Source: Thermaerobacter subterraneus DSM 13965
GTDB lineage: Bacteria > Bacillota > Sulfobacillia > Thermaerobacterales > Thermaerobacteraceae
Assembly: GCF_000183545.2 (NCBI RefSeq)
Contig: NZ_JH976535.1
Location: 2,233,837-2,297,836, forward strand
Direction: 5' to 3'
Length of the DNA: 64,000 nucleotides
Below, piece after piece: positions 15,140-23,093 of this stretch. Under the pieces are notes generated by a model. The model had not been told where the DNA came from. It saw only the letters and a program-made list of their open reading frames with translations, and ran no database searches. A program made the position numbers and the translations under genes. Position 1 is the stretch's first letter. Each line of letters begins with the position of its first letter.

Positions 15140-17685
15140 GCGGTTTCGGCCCCCTCATAATCGTCCCACTCGATGCGATCATCGTCCTCGTCCTCGGTAT
15201 CTTGCCGGGCACCAGCGGACTGAAGCTGGTAGAACTCGCTGCGAGGCAAGTTCCGCATAGGTTCTCCCAAAGGCTGTGGGGACAGTGGGGACAGTTGGGG
15301 ACCCTTATCAGAAAACTTTGGCTCGACCCTCTTTATAGGGGAATTTTTCGAGGAAGTGTCCCCACTATCCCCACCCTCCCCACCTCCGTCATTGTCCACG
15401 AGTTTTTGCGCTTGTGCCTTTTCGGCGTTCGCCAACAGCCCGATGCCCAAACGATACTTCAGCCCTTGAATTTTCTTGGTAGGGAAGCCCTTCTCGTTTA
15501 GCCGTTCACCGAACTCGGTCAGGCTCACGGGTCGCTCACCCACGTCTTCGCACCACTTCAGGTAGGCTTTATACAGGTCGGTGGCATTGACACGGGTATT
15601 CGGGTGTGGGACACACGCCGCCTCGATGAATTGGGCGATTACGTCCTGCTCCTCGCGGTACTGGTTCGTGGCCTCCATCACTTCTGGCGGTGCGTCCAAA
15701 CCCCTATCCAGCCATTTCAGACACCCCTGAACAGCCCATGCGAGGATGCCCTGTAGCTCCTGACACAGTTTCGAAGACAGGTCCCTGTCGCGCTCTCCCT
15801 CCGGAATGGTGACGGTGAAAGGAATCAGTCGGAGGCGTCGCCATATAGCGTAGTCCGTACCACGCACGCGGGGCTTATGGTTAGCCGCCAACCAGAGTTT
15901 CATGGCTGGGCGGAACTCAAAGTATTCCCGGTAGAGGAACCGGGCCGTGATGGTGTCGCCTCCAGTTAGTTGTTTGATGACAACCTCTGACCAGCGTCTT
16001 CCCTCCTCGGCCTCCGCAGCCGATACAAACCGCTTTCCGACCAGCCTGGCGAGATCATTGCGCACACGTTCGGTATCACGAGCGAGGAACGTACTGAATT
16101 CCGCCTGCTGACCGTAGTCGCCGAACAAACTCCTCAACACTTCGAGGAACGTGCTCTTTCCGTTCGCACCTGTGCCGTACAACAGGAACAACACCTGTTC
16201 GCTTGTGTCGCCGGTTAGGGTGTATCCCACGGCTCGTTGCAAGAACTCGATCAGGCGCTGGTTCCCGTTCATGATCCGATGGAGGAATTTCTCCCACAGC
16301 GGAGCCTTGGCGTCGGGATCGTATTCAACGGGAACCAGCTTCGTAATGAGGTCATCCCGCCTGTGCGGGCGCAACTCTCCAGACCGAAGGTCGATGGTTC
16401 CGTTCAGGCAGTTGAGAAGCCACGGATCACGGTCCAACTGCGATGGTTTCACGGGAATGCCGGGTTCTGTTTGGGCCAGTTCCACCATGTGCTTCAGCTT
16501 GGACGCAGATTCGGAGTTCAAAGCCCATTGGACGAGCTTCTTGCGCTTATCCTCGTCCGCGATCTGCGCGGCTTCCTGGTACATGGACTGCACCGTCTCT
16601 TTCGCCCGACGCATGACCTCGCCCGTTTTGTCCACAACCCAACGGCGTCCATCGTAGACCAGCCACTTTTCCAACTCAGGGCAGTAGCGCAGGTTCTTAC
16701 CGTGCCTTCGGACAAGGCGTTTTGCATTACCCAAATCCGTAAAGTGCTCCATGGCCGGCTGTGCACTTGCAACGGATTGGTCCATGTTCGTCCACTCCGC
16801 ACCCTTTGAGGCCGGCGACCGAAACTCGGATCGCATCTTCGCGATTTGGTACTCGACGTACTTGTGCTGTTGTTCGGGGGCCTTCTCCCGAATCTTCTCC
16901 GAAATAAGGTGCTCGGGGTTCATCAGCACCGCCGCCACCGTCGCGTCGTCGCACCCGGCCCGAATGAGGTCGCCGATGACCCGCCAGATCGCCTCCGACC
17001 GCGCCCCCTTCGGCGCACCGAACCGGATTAACTCCCGCGTCTCGATGGACAGGGGAATCCGGGAGATATCCACGTCGGGCAGGTGGTCCCAGTCGATGTT
17101 GACGTCTTGGACTTTCTGCTCGCTGGCCGCCCGGATGATTTCGGCAATCCAGTCGGGAACTTCAGGGTGGACCACTTCGATTCCCCTGGACCAGCGGTAT
17201 TCCTTACCCGATCTGTGACGGCTTGGCGGGGCCACCACGTAGCCCCGCAGCCGAATTTCCCACCCTCGTTCTTTCCGTAGGTCGATGGCCGCCTTCGGAA
17301 TGGGCAGGTCGTTCCGGCGGAAGTAGATATGCTTGCCCCGGCCCGTGCTTACGTAGTCTTCATACAGGTCGAAGCGCTGGCGGTCTTCAGGCGGAACCGC
17401 GTCAGGGTCGTCAATGTCCACAACGATCAGCCCGGATTCTTCGAGCCGAATGCCGATATTCGCCTTCGGGTACTCCGACCAAAACCGTTCCGCCTCGGCC
17501 TCTTGCCCTGGCCTGAACAGCGTGCTACCTTTAATGGGGGCTTTACCGATATGGCGGGGATCGGCGGAGCAGGTGGGGTGACCTGCTCCGCACCCACCGT
17601 CAGTTGGCCAGCATAAGGGGACGATGGTCCACCCCCTCTTGAGGTACCGCACCGCCTCGGTTCCGTTGGTCGCAACCACAGTCAC
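15136..17685 (-). CDS. PrimPol / D5-like SF3 helicase replication protein, 849 aa
   Basis: This is the element's replication initiator. Residues about 1-190 form a bifunctional primase-polymerase domain, with the acidic pair in IVVDIDD (D90, D92) and the later His in GRGKHIYF (about 115-122). A helical linker and D5-N-type region follow. The superfamily 3 helicase has Walker A GTGANGKST (504-512), Walker B-like FVSAAEAEEG (553-562), a sensor LWLAANHKP (597-605) and the arginine-rich IWRRLRLIPF. The C-terminus has a winged-helix-like TDLYKAYLKWCEDVG region and an acidic tail. GTG 17685 follows AGGAGGAGTG. Such fusions are usual in phage satellites and plasmid-like elements. The stop overlaps peptide B. 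Confidence 0.92.
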   Translation of the reverse strand: MTVVATNGTEAVRYLKRGWTIVPLCWPTDGGCGAGHPTCSADPRHIGKAPIKGSTLFRPGQEAEAERFWSEYPKANIGIRLEESGLIVVDIDDPDAVPPEDRQRFDLYEDYVSTGRGKHIYFRRNDLPIPKAAIDLRKERGWEIRLRGYVVAPPSRHRSGKEYRWSRGIEVVHPEVPDWIAEIIRAASEQKVQDVNIDWDHLPDVDISRIPLSIETRELIRFGAPKGARSEAIWRVIGDLIRAGCDDATVAAVLMNPEHLISEKIREKAPEQQHKYVEYQIAKMRSEFRSPASKGAEWTNMDQSVASAQPAMEHFTDLGNAKRLVRRHGKNLRYCPELEKWLVYDGRRWVVDKTGEVMRRAKETVQSMYQEAAQIADEDKRKKLVQWALNSESASKLKHMVELAQTEPGIPVKPSQLDRDPWLLNCLNGTIDLRSGELRPHRRDDLITKLVPVEYDPDAKAPLWEKFLHRIMNGNQRLIEFLQRAVGYTLTGDTSEQVLFLLYGTGANGKSTFLEVLRSLFGDYGQQAEFSTFLARDTERVRNDLARLVGKRFVSAAEAEEGRRWSEVVIKQLTGGDTITARFLYREYFEFRPAMKLWLAANHKPRVRGTDYAIWRRLRLIPFTVTIPEGERDRDLSSKLCQELQGILAWAVQGCLKWLDRGLDAPPEVMEATNQYREEQDVIAQFIEAACVPHPNTRVNATDLYKAYLKWCEDVGERPVSLTEFGERLNEKGFPTKKIQGLKYRLGIGLLANAEKAQAQKLVDNDGGGEGGDSGDTSSKNSPIKRVEPKFSDKGPQLSPLSPQPLGEPMRNLPRSEFYQLQSAGARQDTEDEDDDRIEWDDYEGAETA

Positions 17686-17691
17686 CTGGCT

Positions 17692-17913
17692 TCACTCCTC
17701 CTTCTTTTCCCCCAAACAGGCACACGCCGGGATGACGCCAAGGACGACTTCCCCAGCGTCAACGACGGGCTGGTTGTCGTCGCTTAACAGGAGGGGGATG
17801 ATTCGGATGGGCTTTGCGAAGGAGATGGAATCGGATTTGAGGATTTCTTCAAGCGAGGGTCTGGGTGGCGGGGGCTGCTGGACGACGAGGTAGCCGATGA
17901 CCTTCGGCTTCAC
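17692..17913 (-). CDS. Small hypothetical protein in the replication operon, 73 aa
   Basis: No family is recognised. The protein has a beta-like start (KPKVIGYLVVQQPPPPRPS) and a middle IRIIPLLLSDD, and ends in KKEE. The last codons and stop contain the ribosome binding site of the PrimPol gene, which begins 6 nt later. GTG 17913 is preceded by AAAGGAGGAAAA. The position suggests a replication accessory or regulator. Confidence 0.65.
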   Translation of the reverse strand: MKPKVIGYLVVQQPPPPRPSLEEILKSDSISFAKPIRIIPLLLSDDNQPVVDAGEVVLGVIPACACLGEKKEE

Positions 17914-17987
17914 GCTGTTTTTCCTCCTTTGCTTAGATTCCCTCCCTTCCTGGACTCCCCCGTTTTCCCCACCTACGGCACCGAGCC

Positions 17988-18209
17988 TTAATGGTCACGG
18001 TATGCGCTGCGCCACTCAACGTACCGCCGCTCAAGTTCTTCCGCGTCCCAACCCAGGGACTCCAGAACCTTGAGCATTGCCTGCGGGGGTTTCTTCGGAT
18101 ATCCCCGCAGGGCGTGCGCTACGGCGGCGTAAGAGAGGCCAGCTCGGAGCGAAAGGGCGGCTCGGGTCAGGCCGGCCTTGCGAACCGCCTCTACAAGCGG
18201 GTTCTCCAT
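17988..18209 (-). CDS. XRE-type helix-turn-helix regulator, 73 aa
   Basis: The sequence TRAALSLRAGLSYAAVAHAL (about residues 15-34) is a clear helix-turn-helix of the XRE/Cro type. It is followed by PPQAMLKVLESLGWDAEEL, the usual fourth and fifth helices. The protein is little more than the DNA-binding domain. It is transcribed from a consensus promoter at 18249-18277 and leads the replication operon, so it probably controls that operon or the divergent genes. ATG 18209 follows AAAGGGGG. Confidence 0.85.
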   Translation of the reverse strand: MENPLVEAVRKAGLTRAALSLRAGLSYAAVAHALRGYPKKPPQAMLKVLESLGWDAEELERRYVEWRSAYRDH

Positions 18210-18248
18210 TCATCGCGACCCCCTTTCTGGCATACCACTCCTATCAAT

Positions 18249-18277
18249 ATTATATCACACTTTTGAGAAAAAGTCAA
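18249..18277 (-). promoter_or_regulatory. Consensus SigA promoter of the regulator/replication operon
   Basis: On the minus strand TTGACT (18272-18277) and TATAAT (18249-18254) are separated by exactly 17 bp. The spacer contains the small palindrome CTTTTGAGAAAAG, a possible operator. The start codon of the XRE gene is about 40 nt downstream. Confidence 0.85.
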
Positions 18278-18280
18278 GGG

Positions 18281-18295
18281 GAAAACCAGGTTTTC
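18281..18295. promoter_or_regulatory. Palindromic operator candidate next to the -35 box
   Basis: GAAAACC-A-GGTTTTC is a perfect 7-bp inverted repeat, 3 bp upstream of the -35 box of the XRE promoter. It lies between that promoter and the excisionase-like gene, as expected for autoregulation by a dimeric HTH protein. Confidence 0.5.
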
Positions 18296-18342
18296 CTCCT
18301 TTCACCCCGCATCGAAACCCCGGTTTTCCCCACTAATGGTCC

Positions 18343-18570
18343 TCACACACGCGCAATCGGCGAATTCCTTTCCTCTGGAACCCCTTTGAGGAACAACGTC
18401 AGGGCGTCGCGAGGAACGCGAACGCGGCGCCCAATTCGAACCGCCGGAATCTCGCCCCGGTGTGCCATCTCGTAAGCCCGACTCACGCCAACCCGCAGCA
18501 CCTTGGCCGCTTCGGGCACGGTGAGCAGGAGCGGCAGGTCTTCGATGCTCCGCACTGTCGTGCCCTGCAT
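18343..18570 (-). CDS. Excisionase-family (MerR-like/HTH_17) DNA-binding protein, 75 aa
   Basis: The core LTVPEAAKVLRVGVSRAYEM, then HRGEIPAVRIGRRVRVPRDA, is the winged-HTH of the excisionase/AlpA family. Such proteins bind att arms and bias integrase toward excision, or act as transcription activators. The length of 75 aa is typical. ATG 18570 has AAAGGAGGGG upstream. It is divergent from the zinc-finger/integrase pair, with a 118-bp region between them carrying three GCGTAAC repeats. A probable -10 (TATAAC) lies on the minus strand near 18608-18613. Confidence 0.85.
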   Translation of the reverse strand: MQGTTVRSIEDLPLLLTVPEAAKVLRVGVSRAYEMAHRGEIPAVRIGRRVRVPRDALTLFLKGVPEERNSPIARV

Positions 18571-18642
18571 CCCCTCTCCCCTCCTTTCCTTGCCTGTGCT
18601 TCCATGTTATACTGGACCTGTCACGCAAACAATCCATCATTC

Positions 18643-18671
18643 GCGTAACGGAGGCGTAACCTTTGCGTAAC
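18643..18671 (+). promoter_or_regulatory. Three direct GCGTAAC repeats, 11-bp period
   Basis: GCGTAAC occurs at 18643-18649, 18654-18660 and 18665-18671. The copies are therefore on one face of the helix, between the divergent excisionase-like and zinc-finger genes. They overlap the region where the rightward promoter of the integrase operon must lie. Binding by the excisionase-like protein or the XRE regulator is inference. Confidence 0.65.
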
Positions 18672-18688
18672 GGGGGAGGGAGTTGGTC

Positions 18689-19417
18689 GTGTTGATTCTC
18701 GGTATTGTCCCGGTCCAGCGGGTCCGTCCGCAGGGAGGCCGCTTGGTTCCGGCAGGCACATGGGAAGACCTCACGGAGCTCAGGAACCCGCACAGTCACC
18801 TAGAAGAGCGCATAGCGCAGGGGGAAGAACCTCCGTATGTTCAGTTCGCGTCCCTAAACGAGGAGGACCCAGAGGCTCTAGCCGACTTTGTGAGCCGGGA
18901 AGGCTGGCTGGGGACTGATGAGATTGACGCTATTGCCCATGAGATCCGTAAGATGAGGGCTGTCCTCCAGGTCGTGGAGGCCCTTCGGACCGAACCTGCC
19001 GATGCCCAACAACTCCTTGAAGCATGTCGCATGTTGGAAGCAGTTTGGGGAGAGAAAGGGCACCCCGTGGAGGAAGACATCGAGAGCCTGCAGGCCCATG
19101 CGCGGTACCTTCTCAGCAAGGCGCTAACTCGGCAGCTTGAGCACGTACAGGTAGAGGTCGCCATCGTGGATTTTGGAGAGCGTCTAGAACTAGCCTTGCA
19201 CATCGATGACTTGCTTGCCAGCATGTACCTCGAATTGGCTCGTGACATACTGGAAACTGATGACGTTCCCCGCAAGTGTCAGAATCGAACCTGCCGCAAC
19301 TGGTTTCTGACTCATCGTTCGGACCGTCGCTACTGCTCGCCGCGCTGTGCTTCAGCAGACAGAATGCGGCGCTGGCGGAACGCCCACAGAAATCAGGAAG
19401 GAGAGGGAACCTCGTGA
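18689..19417 (+). CDS. CGNR-like zinc-finger protein, 242 aa
   Basis: The N-terminal part is helical and unrecognised. The C-terminus has the treble-clef-type pattern RKCQNRTCRNWFLTHRSDRR followed by YCSPRCASADRMRRWR, with four Cys arranged C-x4-C and C-x3-C. This is similar to the CGNR zinc-finger proteins thought to be DNA-binding regulators. GTG 18689 is preferred because GGGGGAGG lies about 9 nt upstream; TTG 18683 is too close to it. Its stop overlaps the integrase start (GTGA), so the two are cotranscribed and translationally coupled. It may regulate integration. Confidence 0.75.
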   Translation: MLILGIVPVQRVRPQGGRLVPAGTWEDLTELRNPHSHLEERIAQGEEPPYVQFASLNEEDPEALADFVSREGWLGTDEIDAIAHEIRKMRAVLQVVEALRTEPADAQQLLEACRMLEAVWGEKGHPVEEDIESLQAHARYLLSKALTRQLEHVQVEVAIVDFGERLELALHIDDLLASMYLELARDILETDDVPRKCQNRTCRNWFLTHRSDRRYCSPRCASADRMRRWRNAHRNQEGEGTS

Positions 19418-20565
19418 GGGGGCACATCCGAAAGCGGGGAAACAAGTGGGCCGTCGTGATTTACCTGGGCAGGGATGAAGCGACGGGGAAGAAGCAGTAC
19501 CGCTGGCACGGCGGCTTCAAGACCAAAGCCGATGCCGAGCGGGAACTAGCCCGCCTGGTCAACGACGCCCACACGGGCGCGTATGTGGAGCCCGAAAAGA
19601 TGTCGGTCGCGGAGTACCTTCGGTTCTGGCTCGGAGACATCCGGTCCCGTGTGGCCCCTACCACGTTTCACCGCTATGAAATCATCGTGGAACGGCACCT
19701 AATTCCGGCCCTTGGCAAGTACCAGCTTCAGAAACTCCGTCCCGCCCACATTCAGGCGTACTACAGGGATGCCCTGGAGAACGGGCGCAGGGACGGCAAG
19801 GGCGGCCTCTCCAAGCGCACCGTGCTTCACCATCACCGCGTGCTTCACGAGGCCCTGGAACACGCTGTCCAGCTTCAGATGTTGGCCCGGAACCCTGCTG
19901 ACGCCGTCAAGCCCCCACGGCCCGAGCGCAAGGAAATGCGGGTTCTGGACAAGGACGAGATCGAACGGCTCCTCGAAACAGCACGCCGGAGCCGGTACTA
20001 CATCCCGATCCTGCTTGCCATTGCCACGGGGATGCGCCGGGGCGAGATTCTTGCCCTCCGGTGGGAGGACGTGGACCTGGAGGGCGGGCGGATCAGCGTC
20101 CGGCAGACCCTCGTTAAGACGGGCGACGGACTTCAATTCACCGACCCGAAGACCGACCGGAGCCGCCGCGTGATTCGGATCGGCCCACTCGTTGTGCAAG
20201 CCCTCCGCCGCCATCGAGCGCAGCAGGCCCAGGAGAAGCTTCGCTTAGGCCCCGCCTACCAGGATCATGGCCTCGTGTGCGCTCAAGCCAACGGGAAGCC
20301 CTACGATCCCGCCGAGTTCTCGAAGGCGTTTACCAGCCTGGCGAAGCGGGCGGGCTTCCCTGACCTCCGGTTCCACGACCTGCGCCATAGTCATGCGACG
20401 CTTCTCCTGCGGGACGGGACGCCCATCAAGGCGGTCGCGGAAAGGCTCGGCCATGCGTCCGCCGCCTTCACCCTCGACACCTACGGGCATTCCCTTCCCG
20501 ACATGCAGGAAGCCGCCGCCCGCGTGGTCGATGCCCTCCTGAGTGCCCCGGCGGAAAACCCGTAA
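19414..20565 (+). CDS. int: Tyrosine recombinase / phage integrase, 383 aa
   Basis: This enzyme catalyses insertion and excision at tRNA-Sec. Residues about 1-50 form the arm-binding AP2-like domain (HIRKRGNKWAVVIYLGRD), about 60-170 the core-binding SAM-like domain and about 175-375 the catalytic domain. All catalytic residues are visible: Arg208 in TGMRRGEIL, Lys246, His321 and Arg324 in HDLRHSHAT, His347 in LGHAS, and the nucleophile Tyr357 in TLDTYGHS. GTG 19414 overlaps the stop of the zinc-finger gene and has AAGGAGAGGG upstream. It ends 96 bp before the right att core, as usual for tRNA-targeting elements. Confidence 0.96.
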   Translation: MRGHIRKRGNKWAVVIYLGRDEATGKKQYRWHGGFKTKADAERELARLVNDAHTGAYVEPEKMSVAEYLRFWLGDIRSRVAPTTFHRYEIIVERHLIPALGKYQLQKLRPAHIQAYYRDALENGRRDGKGGLSKRTVLHHHRVLHEALEHAVQLQMLARNPADAVKPPRPERKEMRVLDKDEIERLLETARRSRYYIPILLAIATGMRRGEILALRWEDVDLEGGRISVRQTLVKTGDGLQFTDPKTDRSRRVIRIGPLVVQALRRHRAQQAQEKLRLGPAYQDHGLVCAQANGKPYDPAEFSKAFTSLAKRAGFPDLRFHDLRHSHATLLLRDGTPIKAVAERLGHASAAFTLDTYGHSLPDMQEAAARVVDALLSAPAENP

Positions 20566-20581
20566 GCCCTACCAGAGTCGT

Positions 20582-20602
20582 CGGATTTGCAAAAGATTTG
20601 CA
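20582..20602 (+). repeat. Probable integrase arm-type sites, right pair
   Basis: CGGATTTGCA (20582-20591) and AAGATTTGCA (20593-20602) are spaced 11 bp, matching the pair inside the left end at 8295-8315 in sequence, period and orientation. They sit between the integrase stop and the att core. Confidence 0.6.
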
Positions 20603-20626
20603 AAATGCCCCCGATTGAACGCCAAT

Positions 20627-20656
20627 CGGGCTATACCCCGGAGGGGGTATAGCCCG
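20627..20656. repeat. Perfect 13-bp hairpin beside the right att core
   Basis: CGGGCTATACCCC (20627-20639) pairs fully with 20644-20656 across a 4-nt loop. No T-run follows on either strand, so it is not a classical terminator. It lies 5 bp from the att core and 11 bp from the tRNA 3' end. It could end the integrase transcript, stop tRNA readthrough, or be a recombination structure. Confidence 0.6.
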
Positions 20657-20661
20657 AAAAC

Positions 20662-20728
20662 CCTTGCGGGAGCATGTGGGAATCGAACCCACCGGGGACG
20701 GTCTTTCCGCCCCCCACTGGTTTTGAAG
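20662..20728 (-). repeat. Right attachment site within the intact tRNA-Sec gene
   Basis: This is the 67-bp copy identical to 8100-8166. Here it is joined to the tRNA 5' part, so the element has restored a complete tRNA gene with its own 3' sequence. Confidence 0.93.
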
Positions 20729-20760
20729 ACCAGGGGCGACACCAGTCACCAGCTGCTCCC
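20667..20760 (-). tRNA. selC: tRNA-Sec (anticodon UCA)
   Basis: Read on the minus strand, the gene begins GGGAGCAGC and ends ATGCTCCCG. The anticodon arm is CTGGT-CTTCAAA-ACCAG, giving anticodon UCA. The long extra arm (about 20 nt around GGGCGG...CCGTCCC) and the T arm GTGGG-TTCGATT-CCCAC are characteristic of selenocysteine tRNA, as is the 94-nt length. CCA is not encoded after the discriminator G. It reads UGA as selenocysteine with SelA, SelB and SelD, none of which is in this window. The 3' 62 nt are contributed by the integrated element. Confidence 0.93.
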
Positions 20761-20781
20761 CCGACGGCGACCGCCGCCCCC

Positions 20782-20811
20782 ATCCTAGCAATCGACATCC
20801 TCGGACAGCAA
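20782..20811 (-). promoter_or_regulatory. Probable tRNA-Sec promoter
   Basis: On the minus strand TTGCTG (20806-20811) and TAGGAT (20782-20787) are 18 bp apart, placing a start site about 15 nt before the tRNA 5' end. Confidence 0.5.
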
Positions 20812-20902
20812 GGCAACACCAGGAAGGCGCAGGGCACCCCGCGAGCTGCACCAGGCGGCGACCGGCCATCCCGCACACAGGAGCCGGCCCCGCCCGGCCC
20901 TC

Positions 20903-21364
<462 letters not shown>

Positions 21365-21597
21365 GGGCTTGTCCCTCCCCAGTACATGGCTGTTGGTACC
21401 TCAGCCCGAGGTATTGTTCTTCCGAGGATTGTTCTTCTTCGTCGGCCTCCCACGACGTTGCCCGCTTGTTGCCAAACCCGCTCTTTTGGACCCGTCCACC
21501 GCCCGCCGGCGGGAGCCGCTTTCCGAACCTGGCCGCCCAGCCCGGGCCGCAAGCCCCCGCAAGTGCCCGCGAGCCCCTCGAAGCCCCGCCGCCCTCC

Positions 21598-22815
21598 CTA
21601 CACCACCTCGTCCTGCCACTCCGGCTCGTCCCCCCGCACCCAGCCGGGATGAACCGGAAGGGGCAGGTCCGGCACCAGCCGGCGCAGCGCATCCCCCTCT
21701 GGGTCGCCGGCCTGCTCCACCGCCGGGATCTGCCGGTCGATGAAGGCCAGCACGGCCTCCACGTCGAGCCCCAGGTAGCGGGGCCGATAACGTTCCAGGT
21801 ACCGGCGGGCCTTGGCCAGGTTGCGTCGCACGCCCCGGGGCGTTCCCCGGTCCCGCCGCACGAAGGCGGCGGCCAGGATGATGAGCCCGTGGTAGAAATC
21901 GCTGCGGGTGCGGTGCCAGGCCTCTTCCAGCACCTCGTGGCTCTCGAAGAACCGGCCGGCATGGTAGAGGCGGAGGAACTCGGCCAGGGCCGCCGGCACC
22001 AGGGCTCCCGGCGGGGGTCCCTCCGCCCCGCCCCCCTGCACCCGGCGGCCTGCCGGCCGCTTGCGGCCCACCACCACCAGGCGCCGGCTCTGGGCCGACA
22101 GGGCGGCGCCCGTCTCGTCATAGAACCCCGTGACCTCGAGCCCCGCCTGCTCGAACAGGCTCGCCAGCTCGGGCGGCGTGTACAGGCGGACGAAGAACTC
22201 CCCCCGCCGTACCTGCCCCGCCCGCCGGACGGTGCGCCGGGTGATCATCCGCCCCGTCACCGGATCCCAGCGGTGGGCGTCGATGAGGACGTCGTCCCCC
22301 CGTTCCACCACGTTGTAGGGGGCGAAACGGGCCAGCACGGCGTCCCGGAACACCGTCTCCAGGAGGAACCGGCCTCCCGGCCGCAGGGCCTGCGCCACCT
22401 GCTGCAGCACCGCCAGGTTCTCTTCGTCCGCAAAGTAGCCGAAGCTGGTGAACACGTTGAAGGCGGCATCGAACCGGTCCCGCCAGGGCAGCCGGCGCAT
22501 GTCGCCCTGGACCCATTCCACCTCCACGCCCTGGCGGGCCGCCTCCTCCCGCGCCCGGGCGAGGAACCCCACGCTGCGGTCGAGCCCCGTCACCCGGGCA
22601 CCCAGGGTGGCCAGGGGTACCGCCAGCCGGCCGTGGCCGCAGGCCAGGTCCAGCACCGCCTCTCCCGGCCGCAGGTCCAGCAGGGTCCAGACCAGGGCCA
22701 CCTCCCGCTGGGTGCGCTCGGACGTCAGGATGGGTTCATAGAAGTACAGATAGTCGTCGGGGTCGAACACCGCATCGTAGTCGAACCGCACCTCCCCGGC
22801 CCCGCTCCCGGCCAT
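21598..22815 (-). CDS. SAM-dependent methyltransferase fused to a DUF309 domain, 405 aa
   Basis: Residues about 1-255 form a class I methyltransferase: the SAM-binding VLDLACGHGRLAVPLA, the acidic TGLDRS loop, EWVQGDMRRLPW and a C-terminal region ending in LVVVGRKRP. After a Gly/Pro linker, residues about 290-385 match DUF309: FLRLYHAGRFFESHEVLEEA, then YHGLIILAAAFV and RNLAKARRYLERYRP. DUF309 proteins are small helical proteins of unknown function, usually separate. The methyl acceptor cannot be deduced. ATG 22815 has GGGGAGGGGGG upstream. The frame runs unbroken through both domains, so this is a true fusion, not an error visible here. Confidence 0.85.
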   Translation of the reverse strand: MAGSGAGEVRFDYDAVFDPDDYLYFYEPILTSERTQREVALVWTLLDLRPGEAVLDLACGHGRLAVPLATLGARVTGLDRSVGFLARAREEAARQGVEVEWVQGDMRRLPWRDRFDAAFNVFTSFGYFADEENLAVLQQVAQALRPGGRFLLETVFRDAVLARFAPYNVVERGDDVLIDAHRWDPVTGRMITRRTVRRAGQVRRGEFFVRLYTPPELASLFEQAGLEVTGFYDETGAALSAQSRRLVVVGRKRPAGRRVQGGGAEGPPPGALVPAALAEFLRLYHAGRFFESHEVLEEAWHRTRSDFYHGLIILAAAFVRRDRGTPRGVRRNLAKARRYLERYRPRYLGLDVEAVLAFIDRQIPAVEQAGDPEGDALRRLVPDLPLPVHPGWVRGDEPEWQDEVV

Positions 22816-23093
22816 GGTCTTCCCCCCTCCCCATGGGCGCCGGGCAGGGTTTGGCACGGCAAACCTGCAACCCGAGCGCAAGGAATAGCTGTTTGCAAGT
22901 GGAAAGCTACTGCCAGGGTTCCGCCGCGGTCCGCCGCGGTCCGCGGCCGTGCCCCGGGCGGATTCCTGCTGGACCTAGGGCCGGCCTTCGCTGCACCCCG
23001 GCCGCGACCGCGCGGGTCTTCAGGGCCGGGGGGCGCGAGGCTGGCGCGGCGCGGGTTCTTCCCGATCCATTCCCCTGCGAACCGAGGTGGCCC

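Larger units (their letters stand above)
8100..20728. mobile_element. 12.6-kb integrative element in the tRNA-Sec gene (phage-satellite-like)
   Basis: The element is bounded by a 67-bp perfect direct repeat (8100-8166 and 20662-20728) containing the tRNA-Sec sequence from anticodon loop to 3' end. The intact tRNA gene is at the right end, next to a tyrosine integrase gene. Contents are integrase, excisionase-like HTH, XRE regulator, PrimPol-SF3 helicase, a 948-aa phage-type protein, a lipoprotein and several small membrane proteins. No capsid, portal, terminase, tail, conjugation or resistance gene was recognised. The base composition is visibly poorer in GC than the flanks, with A/T-rich promoters. 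The gene set fits a phage satellite or plasmid-like integrative element; a degraded prophage is the alternative. Confidence 0.9.

Noticed and set aside
8295-20602. CRISPR array or plasmid iterons from the repeated short motifs
   Set aside because: Repeats are 7-10 bp in pairs or triplets at 11-bp period, with no spacers of 25-40 bp. They fit protein-binding sites better.
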